A stretch of DNA of 64,000 bases from Pseudogemmobacter hezensis (GTDB taxonomy: Bacteria > Pseudomonadota > Alphaproteobacteria > Rhodobacterales > Rhodobacteraceae). Below are positions 45,709 to 54,312 of this stretch, piece by piece. The notes beneath the pieces were generated by a model. It was given only the letters and a program-made list of their open reading frames with translations, ran no database searches and was not told the DNA's origin. The DNA lies in contig NZ_JABJXT010000001.1 in assembly GCF_013155295.1 (NCBI RefSeq), positions 1 to 64,000 on the forward strand, given 5' to 3'. A program made the translations under genes and the position numbers. The number at the start of each line of letters is the position of its first letter. Position 1 is the stretch's first letter.

Positions 45709-47308
45709 ACACGCGCTCAGGCGCTATAGGCGGCGCGTCAGCCCGCATGGAACCGCGCTGGCCGCAGGCCTGGCTGTGGCCCTGCATCTGGGCTTGCCAG
45801 GCCCGGCGCAGGCCGCAGGCGATGATCCGATGTCGGCGATTGACTGGCTTTCGCAATCGGTCAGCGGGCCCGGCGCTGCACGCAGCACATCCGCACCCGC
45901 AAAGCCCGCAGAGCCCCCTATCACCAGCGGTGGTGCGTTGCCGGTTGAAGTGGCCTCGACGCCGCTTGACGGGTTTTCGCGGGATGCGGTCGGGCTGATT
46001 ACGCCCAATGTCTCGGGCCTGCCGCGCAATCTCTGGGGCAATGGCCTGACCGATGAGATTTCACGCGCCATCATCCGCGACCGGATGGAAAGCCTGCCCG
46101 CGCTGCGCCAGCTGTTTCTGACCATGCTGCTGGCCGAGGCCGATCCTCCCGCCGACAGCGGCGGCAAGGGGCGGCTTTTGCAGGCGCGGATCGACAAGCT
46201 TCTGCTGATCGGCGGCCTTGAACAGGCGGCGGCGCTGATCGACATTGCGGGCGATGACACGCCCGATCTGTTTCGCCGCGCCTTCGATATTGCGATCCTG
46301 ACCGGGCGCGAAGACAAAGCCTGCGAGCGGATGCAAAAAGCCCCCGGCCTTGCGCCCACCCTGCCTGCCCGCGTCTTTTGCCTGGCCCGTGGCGGCGACT
46401 GGGACACCGCCGCCCTGACCCTGACCAGCGCCGAGACGCTGGGCGATGTCGACAAGGGCCAGACCGCGCTTTTGTCGCGCTTCCTCGACCCCGATCTCTT
46501 CGAGGCCGATACCGTGCCGCCGCCGCCCAATCCGGTGACGCCGCTCGACTGGAAACTATACGAGGCCATTGGCGAGACCATCCCGACCGGGCGCCTGCCC
46601 ATCGCCTTCGCCTATGCCGAGATCGGCCCCCAGGCGGGCTGGAAGGCGCAGATCGAGGCCGCCGAGCGTCTGACCCGCGCCGGCACCATCGCGCCGAATG
46701 TGCTCCTGGGCCTTTATACCGAGCGTGACCCGGCCGCCTCGGGCAGTGTCTGGGAGCGGGTTCGCGCCTTCCAGGCCTTTGACGCCGCCATGCAGTCGCA
46801 GGATCCTGCCCGTATCGCCGCCGCCCTGCCCGCCGCCTGGACGCGGATGCAGGAGGCAGAGCTGGAAGTGCCCTTTGCCGTGCTTTACGGCCCGGCCCTT
46901 GCTGCCCTTGATCTGCCACCTGATGCCGCGCCCCTGGCCTTCCGCATCGGGCTGCTCTCGCCGCAGTTCGAACAGATCGCCCGCAGCCATACCCCCACCG
47001 ATGAGACCGAGCGCTTCCTCGCAGGCCTGGCGCTTGGCCAGATCGAGGGGCTGCGCCCGCCTGATGCGATGGGCCGCGCCATTGCGCCCGCCTTCCTTGA
47101 CCCGGTGCTTTCCGATGAGGCGCAGATGCTGATCGGCGGCATGCGGCTGGGCGAGGCGCTGTTATTGTCGATCGAAGATATTCAGCGCGGCGTTGAGGGC
47201 AATCCGAATGGCGTCACCCGTGGCCTTTCGCTTTTGCGCAAGGTCAGGCTGGAAAATGTCGCCCGCCGCACCGCGCTGGAGCTGATGATCCTGGAACGGC
47301 GGGGCTGA
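45698..47308 (+). CDS. Exported alpha-helical protein of unknown function
   Basis: A 536-residue protein with an N-terminal signal peptide (ALAAGLAVALHLGLPGPAQAA) and a mature region of helical, repeat-like segments (AAERLTRAG, RARIDKLLLIGGLEQAAALI) reminiscent of TPR-type solenoids. It sits between a small membrane protein and xerD in one operon; this triad is common near aroKB in Rhodobacteraceae. No domain named. Confidence 0.75.
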   Translation: MPTEHALRRYRRRVSPHGTALAAGLAVALHLGLPGPAQAAGDDPMSAIDWLSQSVSGPGAARSTSAPAKPAEPPITSGGALPVEVASTPLDGFSRDAVGLITPNVSGLPRNLWGNGLTDEISRAIIRDRMESLPALRQLFLTMLLAEADPPADSGGKGRLLQARIDKLLLIGGLEQAAALIDIAGDDTPDLFRRAFDIAILTGREDKACERMQKAPGLAPTLPARVFCLARGGDWDTAALTLTSAETLGDVDKGQTALLSRFLDPDLFEADTVPPPPNPVTPLDWKLYEAIGETIPTGRLPIAFAYAEIGPQAGWKAQIEAAERLTRAGTIAPNVLLGLYTERDPAASGSVWERVRAFQAFDAAMQSQDPARIAAALPAAWTRMQEAELEVPFAVLYGPALAALDLPPDAAPLAFRIGLLSPQFEQIARSHTPTDETERFLAGLALGQIEGLRPPDAMGRAIAPAFLDPVLSDEAQMLIGGMRLGEALLLSIEDIQRGVEGNPNGVTRGLSLLRKVRLENVARRTALELMILERRG

Positions 47309-47310
47309 TC

Positions 47311-48303
47311 ATGCCGCGCAGCACCCGGCCCCGCAGCCAGGAAAAAGAGGCAAAGCCCGTCTCTGCCGCGCAGCAGACGACCTGGCGCTGGATCTCGACC
47401 TTTCTTGACGCCATCGCCGCCGAGACGGGGGCAGCGCGAAACACCAGCCTGGCCTATGGCCGCGATCTGAAGGATTTCGCCGAATGGGCCGCCGACCGGG
47501 GCCATGACATTGCCACCCTCGGGCGCGAAGAGGTTGAGGCCTATCTGGTCTTTTGCGACGCCCAGGGCCTGTCAAAAGCCACCCGCGCCCGCCGCCTTTC
47601 CTCTTTGCGGCAGCTGTTTCGCTTCGCCTTTGAAGAGGGCTGGCGCAAGGACAATCCCGCCCTGCGCATCTCTGGCCCCGGCAAAAGCCAGTCGCTGCCG
47701 AAAACCCTTTCGCAAGATGAGATCCTGCGCCTTCTGGACGCGGCGCGCCAGCATGGGCGCAGCCAGGAAGACCGCCTTCGCAACACCGCGATGATGGAGC
47801 TGTTATACGCCACCGGCATGCGGGTGACAGAGCTGGTCACCCTGCCCCAGGCGGCGGTGCGGGGCGATCCGGCGATGATCCTCGTGCGCGGCAAAGGCAA
47901 CAAAGAGCGGCTTGTGCCGCTGTCCCCCCCGGCGCGGGCAGCGGTGGCCGACTGGCTTGCGGCGCTGGATGCCAAACTGGCGGCGATCCGGCCCGGTTCT
48001 GGCCCCGCGCCAAAGGCGCTGTTTCCCGGCGGCGGCTCAGAGGGGCATATCACCCGGCAAAGCTTTTTCGTGATGGTCAAGGCGCTGGCGGTAAAGGCGG
48101 GGATCTCGCCTGCCAAAGTCACGCCGCATGTGCTGCGCCATGCTTTTGCAACGCATCTGCTGGCGGGCGGCGCTGATCTGCGGGTGATCCAGACGCTTTT
48201 GGGCCATGCCGATCTGGGCACGACGGAAATCTACACCCATGTGCTGGAAGATGAGATGAAAGAGCTGGTGCTGAACCACCATCCGCTGGCCAAAAAGGGC
48301 TAA
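47311..48303 (+). CDS. xerD: Tyrosine recombinase XerD
   Basis: A 330-residue recombinase with all catalytic residues: Arg 171, Lys 195, His 273, Arg 276, His 299 and the nucleophile Tyr 308. The N-terminal SAM-like domain includes RRLSSLRQLFRFAFEEG. It resolves chromosome dimers at dif with XerC. Chromosomal position two bases after the upstream gene and lack of mobile features favour XerD over a phage integrase. Confidence 0.92.
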   Translation: MPRSTRPRSQEKEAKPVSAAQQTTWRWISTFLDAIAAETGAARNTSLAYGRDLKDFAEWAADRGHDIATLGREEVEAYLVFCDAQGLSKATRARRLSSLRQLFRFAFEEGWRKDNPALRISGPGKSQSLPKTLSQDEILRLLDAARQHGRSQEDRLRNTAMMELLYATGMRVTELVTLPQAAVRGDPAMILVRGKGNKERLVPLSPPARAAVADWLAALDAKLAAIRPGSGPAPKALFPGGGSEGHITRQSFFVMVKALAVKAGISPAKVTPHVLRHAFATHLLAGGADLRVIQTLLGHADLGTTEIYTHVLEDEMKELVLNHHPLAKKG

Positions 48304-48353
48304 GACCCGCCGCAGGCAGCTGTCTGCCCGCGACGGTCATCTGTCACCTAAAA

Positions 48354-50006
48354 TCAGCGCTTTCCAAACAGCGTGCCAAGAATGCCGCGCACCACCGCCT
48401 GGCCGCCTTTGGTGCCCAGCTGCCGCGCGAAACTCTTGGCGAAAGCATCGGTCACCGAATCTGAGCGCGACGACGAGCCAGCACGCTTTTTCGGGGCCGG
48501 AGCCTTTGGTGCCTCATAGCGCCGCGATGAATTCTCACCGCCATAGCGCCTGCCCCGGCTGAAGCCGTCATCCTCTGCCGGATCGGCCTGAGGCGCGGCG
48601 GCCTCTTCCTGGCGCTGCGCTTCGGCGGCGGCCTTGTCGGCGCGGTCGCGCAGGATCTCAAACGCGCTTTCGCGGTCGATTTCGGTGTCATATTTGCCCG
48701 CGAAAGGCGAGGCCGCGAAGGCTGCGGCCCGGCCCGCCTCGGATGCAACGCCAAGGCGGCTGAAGGGCGGGCGGACCAGGGTGCGCTCGGCCATGCCGGG
48801 CACGCCTTTGGCCTCAAGCAGCGAGGTCACCGCCTCCCCCGTGCCGACCTCACGGATCGCCTCTTCGATGCCAAAACGCGGATTGGCGCGATAGGTGCGG
48901 GCGGCGCGGGCCAGATCGGCCTGGTCTTTGGCGGTAAAGGCGCGCAGCGCATGCTGCACCCGATTGCCCAGCTGTCCCAGCACCGTATCCGGCACATCTG
49001 CCGGATTTTGCGTGATAAAATAGACGCCCACCCCTTTCGAGCGGATCAGCCGCGCCACCTGCTCGATCCGCGAGATCAGGGCTTTGGGCGCGTCATTGAA
49101 CAGAAGATGCGCCTCGTCGAAGAAGAAAACCAGCTTTGGCTTTTCGGGATCACCGACCTCGGGCAGGGTCTCGAACAGCTCGGACAGCAGCCACAAAAGG
49201 AAGGTCGCATAGAGGCGCGTGCTGTTGATCAGCTTATCCGCCACCAGGATCGAGATCCGCCCGGTGCCATCGGGCGCAACCGTCATCAGATCGGCCAGCT
49301 CCAGCGCGGGCTCTCCGAACAGTTTTTCCGCGCCCTCGTTTTCCAGGACCAGCAGACGGCGCTGGATCGCGCCAATTGATTGCGAGGAAACCAGCCCGTA
49401 TTCCGCCGAAATCCGTTCCGAATTGGCGGCCATGAAGGTCAGAAGCGCCCTCAGATCCTTCAGATCCAAAAGCGCCAGCTTCTCGGTATCGGCCAGCCGG
49501 AAGGCGACATTCATCACCCCCTCCTGCACCTCGCTAAGCTCCAGCAGCCTGGACAAAAGCAGCGGCCCCATCTCGGCGATGGTGGTGCGCACCGGATGGC
49601 CGCGCTCGCCGAAAAGATCCCAGAACAGCACCGGGAAGGCGCGATAGACCAGATCAACGCCGATGGTCTCAGCGCGGCTGGCAAAGGCTGTATGGGTCTT
49701 TGCGGTCGGATCGCCAGGCTCGCAGATCCCCGAAAGATCGCCTTTGATATCCGACAGGAATACCGGAACCCCGGCGGCGGCAAAGCCCTCGGCCAGCACC
49801 TGCAGCGTCACCGTTTTGCCGGTGCCGGTCGCGCCCGCGATCAGCCCGTGGCGGTTGCCATATTTCAGCAAAAGCGACTGCGCCTGCGCATAGCCCTCGC
49901 CGCCGCCGCCCAGCATGATCCGATCCGCCAGAGCATCGCCTGCGGCGCTGGCTGCGGGCACGGGCGGAACGGGGGGCGGCGGGGGGGGAGGGCTTTGTCC
50001 GGTCAC
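48354..50006 (-). CDS. HerA-like ATPase (DUF853)
   Basis: A 550-residue P-loop ATPase: Walker A AGATGTGKT near 55-63 and Walker B LVFFFDEAH. The family relates to HerA/FtsK, but this DUF853 branch is a stand-alone core gene without a NurA partner here. The start is GTG 50006 with GGAG ahead (no ATG in that region). Residues 5-11 are a run of Pro encoded by a G-rich tract with eight consecutive G on the plus strand. The C-terminal 60 residues are Arg/Ser/Lys-rich. Confidence 0.85.
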   Translation of the reverse strand: MTGQSPPPPPPPVPPVPAASAAGDALADRIMLGGGGEGYAQAQSLLLKYGNRHGLIAGATGTGKTVTLQVLAEGFAAAGVPVFLSDIKGDLSGICEPGDPTAKTHTAFASRAETIGVDLVYRAFPVLFWDLFGERGHPVRTTIAEMGPLLLSRLLELSEVQEGVMNVAFRLADTEKLALLDLKDLRALLTFMAANSERISAEYGLVSSQSIGAIQRRLLVLENEGAEKLFGEPALELADLMTVAPDGTGRISILVADKLINSTRLYATFLLWLLSELFETLPEVGDPEKPKLVFFFDEAHLLFNDAPKALISRIEQVARLIRSKGVGVYFITQNPADVPDTVLGQLGNRVQHALRAFTAKDQADLARAARTYRANPRFGIEEAIREVGTGEAVTSLLEAKGVPGMAERTLVRPPFSRLGVASEAGRAAAFAASPFAGKYDTEIDRESAFEILRDRADKAAAEAQRQEEAAAPQADPAEDDGFSRGRRYGGENSSRRYEAPKAPAPKKRAGSSSRSDSVTDAFAKSFARQLGTKGGQAVVRGILGTLFGKR

Positions 50007-50399
50007 CGGATACTCCTGTTCATCGGTCTGCAATCTGTTGTGGCGACCATAAAGATTTCGCGCCGCGATGCCAGCCCTGCGAAAGGGTCTGCGCGGGGCT
50101 TTGAGCTGCCCCGGGCAGGCCCGCCACCCCGCCCTGCCCGCCACATGCCGTGCCCATCACCCTGCCCGGCCCATCACCCTGCCCGGCCCGCCACCCTGCC
50201 CGGCGTCACAGCGCCAGGCCCCTGCAAGAGCACCAGAAATCCGGTATCCGAAATACCTGAAAAACAGCCTTCCGGCGGCGCCGCAGCAGGGCATTCGGCA
50301 TTTGCTGAAAAACCCGGCAAGCGGAATGTTTTCTCTGCGCAGAACGCCGTGGCGTAACAGTTTTCCTGTTGACGCAAGTCAGAAAGCTGCATAGCGTCC
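50007..50399. other. Intergenic with 17-bp tandem repeats
   Basis: Three tandem copies of CCCATCACCCTGCCCGG lie at 50153-50203 (the third with CG for AT), preceded by related degenerate copies from 50110. No gene is recognised. The right part holds the possible promoter TTGACG (50369-50374) of the candidate sRNA. Confidence 0.55.
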
Positions 50400-50506
50400 C
50401 TGAATGTGAAGTCGGCCAGTCCGACAGGGAGCAAAAAACAATAAGCCAGTCCTGGATATGCCGGGAAGGCAAATAAAGGGCCGGTTGCTCCGGCCCTTTA
50501 TTTTTT
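50400..50506 (+). ncRNA. Candidate small RNA
   Basis: TTGACG at 50369-50374 and CATAGC at 50390-50395 (15-base spacer) are promoter-like. The transcript would begin near 50400 with a stem CCCTG...CAGGG enclosing GTCGG-CCAGT-CCGAC (50398-50432), then a poly-A stretch, and end in a strong terminator at 50471-50506. No open frame of note. I do not recognise a known family. Confidence 0.4.
50471..50506 (+). terminator. Strong rho-independent terminator
   Basis: AAATAAAGGGCCGG / CCGGCCCTTTATTT forms a perfect 14-bp stem with a TTGCT loop followed by more T residues. No protein gene ends upstream on the plus strand, which is the main argument for an RNA gene. Confidence 0.9.
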
Positions 50507-50868
50507 GCCCGGATCCTTTTCCTGGCACATCCTTTTCCTGGCGCATCCTTTTTAGCCGCTGTCGTCACCTCGCACTTTCCTTCTTACCGGCACCTCTTAC
50601 TGGCATCTGACTTGCTTTAGCCTGGTGCGAATGCCGCCCCTGCGCGGGGCCAGTGCTCTTGCTGTGCGGGGCCTGGTCCTCTTTGGCTTTGGGCGCGCCT
50701 GGATCCAGGCCTGCCCGCCAGCATTGGCAATCCCCCGCCCGACGGGCTTTGCCTGCCCGCCAATCGCGCAAATGAGACCTGACACTGGCAAATTCGCATG
50801 TTATGCAGCGCCCCGGCAGCCAGGCAATTTTCTACCGGCTACAGTCACCGTTCAAAGGACATGACTAC
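50507..50868. other. Intergenic, upstream of the IalB-like gene
   Basis: About 360 bases with short direct repeats (CATCCTTTTCCTGGC-type, 50513-50550, and GCCCGCCA-containing units at 50715-50765). No gene recognised. AAAGGA before 50869 is the SD of the next gene. Confidence 0.45.
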
Positions 50869-51564
50869 ATGTTGAAATCGCGTATCTCGCTTCTTGCTTT
50901 TGTTGTTGCGCTTGGCGCTCCGGTTGCGGCTTTTGCCCAGGACGCCACTGCTGAAGCAGCCCCTGAGGCTCCGGCCAGCACCGAGGCCCCTGCTGCTCCG
51001 GCGGTTGACCTGTCGATGGGCTCGGATGTCGGTGGCCAGGCTGAAAGCTCGGTCTATACCAAAGCAACCTTTGAGGCCTGGGAACAGCGCTGCGAAAAGG
51101 TCGGGCTTGAGGCCGATCCCTGCCAGCTTTACCAACTGCTGAAAGACGCCGATGGCAGCCCGGTTGCCGAACTGGCAATCTTCACCCTGCCCGAAGGCGC
51201 ACCCGGCCCGGCCGTCGCCGGCGCGAATTTCATCGCACCGCTGGAGACCCTGCTGACCGAGGGCATGCAGCTGACCGTCGATACCGGCAAGCCGCGCGCC
51301 TATCCCTTCACGGTCTGCACCCAGATCGGCTGCGTGGCGCGTATCGGTTTCACCGCCGAGGAAATCGCTGGTTTCAAAAAAGGCGCGACGGCGACCTTCT
51401 CGATCTCGCCCTTCGTGGCCCCCGATCAGAAAGTGAACCTGCCGGTCTCGCTGAAGGGCTTCACCGCAGGCTATGACGCCATGCATGAGGCCAACAAGCT
51501 GGCCGATGCCGCAGCCACGGCCGCACGCGCAGCAGCGCCCGCAGCCCCTGCCGCCGCAGAATAA
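50869..51564 (+). CDS. Invasion-associated locus B (IalB)-like periplasmic protein
   Basis: A 231-residue secreted protein: signal peptide (LLAFVVALGAPVAAFA), an Ala/Pro/Glu-rich linker, then an IalB-type domain with paired Cys (WEQRCEKVG..DPCQLYQLL, FTVCTQIGCVARI) and a terminal Ala-rich tail. IalB was described in Bartonella but is widespread and not a virulence factor as such. ATG 50869 follows AAAGGAC. Confidence 0.85.
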   Translation: MLKSRISLLAFVVALGAPVAAFAQDATAEAAPEAPASTEAPAAPAVDLSMGSDVGGQAESSVYTKATFEAWEQRCEKVGLEADPCQLYQLLKDADGSPVAELAIFTLPEGAPGPAVAGANFIAPLETLLTEGMQLTVDTGKPRAYPFTVCTQIGCVARIGFTAEEIAGFKKGATATFSISPFVAPDQKVNLPVSLKGFTAGYDAMHEANKLADAAATAARAAAPAAPAAAE

Positions 51565-52800
51565 TCAGGCAGCAGCCTGGTCGGCTGAACGCAGTGCCAG
51601 CACCGCGTTCAGCCCGCCAAAGGCGAAAGAATTCGACAGCGCCGCGCCAATACTGGCGCGGCGTGCCTCATTCGGGACGTGGTCCAGATCGCATTCGGGA
51701 TCAGCCCCGTCATAATTGATCGTCGGCGCGATGATGCCCTGATCCAGCGCCATCAGGCAGGCGATCAGCTCCAGCGCGCCGGTGGCACCGATGGCATGGC
51801 CATGCATCGCCTTGGTCGAGGACACCATCAGCCGCCCCGAATCCGCGCCAAAAACCGCGCGGATCGCAGCAACCTCGGTGCGGTCATTCACCCGCGTTCC
51901 AGTGCCATGGGCGTTGATATAGCCGATATCGCCCGGGCCCAGCCCCGCCTCTTGCAGCGCCGCCTGCATCGCGCCCGCCGCCCCCTGGACCGAAGGCGCG
52001 ACAATATCACCCGCATCCGCCGTCATGCCAAAGCCTGCCAGTTCGGCCAGCACACGGGCGTCACGCGCCTTTGCGCGGCCCGCCTCTTCCAGCATGAAGA
52101 CGGCGGCGCCCTCGCCCATCACCATGCCGTTGCGGCTGGCGGCAAAAGGACGGCAGCCATCGGGCGAAAGAACGCGCAACCCCTCCCAGGCTTTGATGCC
52201 GCCGAAGCACAGCATCGCCTCGGCCCCGCCCGCCAGCATGGCATCGGCATGGCCGTCACGGATCAGCCGGAAGGCCTGGCCAATCGCGTGGTTCGAGCTG
52301 GAGCAGGCCGAGGACACCGCGAAAGCAGGCCCCTGCAGCCCGTGGCGCATCGCAATATGCGAGGCCGCCGCGTTCATCATCAGACGCGGCACCGTCAAAG
52401 GCGGCACACGGTTTTTGCCCTCGGCATAGACGGCGCGGTAATTGTCTTCCCAGGTCTGGATGCCGCCCGCCGCCGAGCCGATGATCACGCCAGCGCCCGT
52501 CGCCGCGCCGGTCCCCGCCATGGCCAGCGCCTCAGCGGCGGCGGCAAGCGCATAGCGGGTGAAGGGATCGTAAAGCGAGGTCTGCTGCGGGGTCAGATCC
52601 GCCGCGCCCTCCCAGCCGCGGATCTGCGCCCCGATCCTGATCGAAAGCCGGTCTGCATCGCGGAACTCCAGCGCGCCGATCCCCGAGCGCCCCGCCGCCA
52701 GCGCCGCATATGTGCCCGGCAGATCATGGGCCAGCGCATTCACCGTGCCCGCGCCGGTGATCACCACGCGGCGGCTGTTGCCTGTTGGCAGGTGGCTCAT
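51565..52800 (-). CDS. Beta-ketoacyl-ACP synthase (KAS II/FabF-like)
   Basis: A 411-residue condensing enzyme with the Cys-His-His triad: Cys 166 in SSACSSSN, His 298 in NAHGTGT, Lys 330 and His 335 in STKAMHGHAIGA. Unlike the housekeeping fabF it forms an operon with its own ACP (4-base overlap) and lpxD, so it probably supplies a special acyl chain for lipid A. Confidence 0.9.
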   Translation of the reverse strand: MSHLPTGNSRRVVITGAGTVNALAHDLPGTYAALAAGRSGIGALEFRDADRLSIRIGAQIRGWEGAADLTPQQTSLYDPFTRYALAAAAEALAMAGTGAATGAGVIIGSAAGGIQTWEDNYRAVYAEGKNRVPPLTVPRLMMNAAASHIAMRHGLQGPAFAVSSACSSSNHAIGQAFRLIRDGHADAMLAGGAEAMLCFGGIKAWEGLRVLSPDGCRPFAASRNGMVMGEGAAVFMLEEAGRAKARDARVLAELAGFGMTADAGDIVAPSVQGAAGAMQAALQEAGLGPGDIGYINAHGTGTRVNDRTEVAAIRAVFGADSGRLMVSSTKAMHGHAIGATGALELIACLMALDQGIIAPTINYDGADPECDLDHVPNEARRASIGAALSNSFAFGGLNAVLALRSADQAAA

Positions 52801-53105
52801 CTCACCGCCTGATTTGCGGCCTGTTTCGCCGCCACCAGCACTTCCACCCCGCGAATAATCCCTGCAACATCAGAGACATCCAGATCATCCGGCCCCGCCG
52901 CCCCCGGGTCATTGGGGTTGAAGGGCACCGAGATGTCAAAGCGTTCCTCAATGGCAAATACCGCCTCGACCAGGCCAAGACTGTCGAGGCCCAGCTGATC
53001 CAGCGTCTGCCCCGGATCCACCTGCGACGGGTCAACCAGCGCCTGGGCTGCAAGGATCGCGGTCACCTCTGCAGCGATATCCGGAACGGGGTCGGTGAGG
53101 CTCAT
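52797..53105 (-). CDS. Dedicated acyl carrier protein
   Basis: A 102-residue ACP with the phosphopantetheine Ser 42 in LGLDSLGLVE. It is longer than AcpP (78) owing to N- and C-terminal extensions and overlaps the ketosynthase by 4 bases; lpxD ends 13 bases upstream. This resembles AcpXL-type specialised ACPs for lipid A acyl chains, but it is not clearly AcpXL by sequence. Confidence 0.88.
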   Translation of the reverse strand: MSLTDPVPDIAAEVTAILAAQALVDPSQVDPGQTLDQLGLDSLGLVEAVFAIEERFDISVPFNPNDPGAAGPDDLDVSDVAGIIRGVEVLVAAKQAANQAVR

Positions 53106-53118
53106 GACGCGGTGCCGC

Positions 53119-54228
53119 TCAGTCTGCATCACCATCGGGGGCAGCATCTGACGGCATCAGCTGCGCCTCAAGCGCGGCGACCCGGGCCGCCAGGCGCGGC
53201 AGGCGGCGCAGATACTTCTGGATCTCGATATGGCTCTCCATCTTCACCGCCGGATAGCCCAGTAGCACCCGCCCGGCAGGCGCATTGGTGAAGATCTTGG
53301 TGCCGCCGCCGCAGATCACATCATCGCCAACGAAGATATTGTCGCTGACGCCGCATTGCCCGGCCAGCACAACCCGGCTGCCGATCTTCGACGAGCCCGC
53401 AATGCCCACCTGGCCGCAGATCAGCGAATCCTCTCCGATCTGCACGTTATGGCCGACATGAACGAGGTTATCGAGCTTGGTGCCGCGCCCGACAGAGGTG
53501 TCGCGGATGGTGCCGCGATCAATCGTCGTATTCGCGCCGATCTCGACATCATCGCCAATCGCCACGCTGCCCAGCGAGTGGATGCGGGTCCAGCTTTGGG
53601 CATTCAGGACATCGCGCTGGCCCAGTGTTTCGCGGATTTCTTCGACGCCGGATTTCTCAGGCGTGACGAAGGAAAACCCATCCGCGCCGATCACCGCGCC
53701 GGGCTGGCAGATGAACCGCGCCCCGATGCGAACCCGCGCCCCGATCCTTGCGCCTTGCAGGATCAGCGCGTCAGGGCCGATCTGCGCCCCCTCGGCAATC
53801 GAGACATGGCTGGCGATCCGGGCATTCTCGCCGACCACCACGCCGCGCCCGATCACCACGAAGGGCCCGATATGCGCCCCAGCCCCGATCTGCGCTGACG
53901 GATCGACAATCGCCATCGGGTGAACGCCCGGGGCAATTTCAGGCCCCGGATCCAGCATCTGCGTCAGCCCCGCCATCGCAAGTCGCCCGCGCGGCGCAAA
54001 GATCGCCGCCTTCAGGCCCAAAGCCTGCCAGTCGGCCCCCGGCCAGACAACGGCGGCCAAAGCGGCGCCCTCGCCCAGCTTCGCGGCGTAACGCGGATCC
54101 ATCGCCAGCGCCAGTTGCGCAGGCCCTGCCAGATGCGGCTCTGCCGCGCCGCTGACCGTCAGCGACAGATCGCCCGCCGCCTCTGCGCCAAGTGCGGCTG
54201 CAATCTCACCGATGCTGTGATGGGTCAT
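53119..54228 (-). CDS. lpxD: UDP-3-O-acylglucosamine N-acyltransferase
   Basis: A 369-residue left-handed beta-helix acyltransferase with many hexapeptide repeats ([20 protein letters not shown] and others), the uridine-binding N-terminal domain and the catalytic His in [11 protein letters not shown]. It adds the amide-linked 3-hydroxyacyl chain to UDP-acyl-GlcN in lipid A synthesis, using acyl-ACP. Lead gene of the lpxD-ACP-KAS operon; lpxA, fabZ and bamA are not adjacent here. Confidence 0.95.
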   Translation of the reverse strand: MTHHSIGEIAAALGAEAAGDLSLTVSGAAEPHLAGPAQLALAMDPRYAAKLGEGAALAAVVWPGADWQALGLKAAIFAPRGRLAMAGLTQMLDPGPEIAPGVHPMAIVDPSAQIGAGAHIGPFVVIGRGVVVGENARIASHVSIAEGAQIGPDALILQGARIGARVRIGARFICQPGAVIGADGFSFVTPEKSGVEEIRETLGQRDVLNAQSWTRIHSLGSVAIGDDVEIGANTTIDRGTIRDTSVGRGTKLDNLVHVGHNVQIGEDSLICGQVGIAGSSKIGSRVVLAGQCGVSDNIFVGDDVICGGGTKIFTNAPAGRVLLGYPAVKMESHIEIQKYLRRLPRLAARVAALEAQLMPSDAAPDGDAD

Positions 54229-54312
54229 CGCTGCGCCTCTCTGTTATCCCCGGATACCGCCCCGGCCAAACCGCCTGGGGCCCCGCCATTATGTGGCGGC
54301 CCAAAGAGATAT

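Noticed and set aside
47311-48303. Phage or island integrase
   Set aside because: It sits in a core operon next to aroKB, matches XerD length and motifs, and no attachment sites or phage genes surround it.
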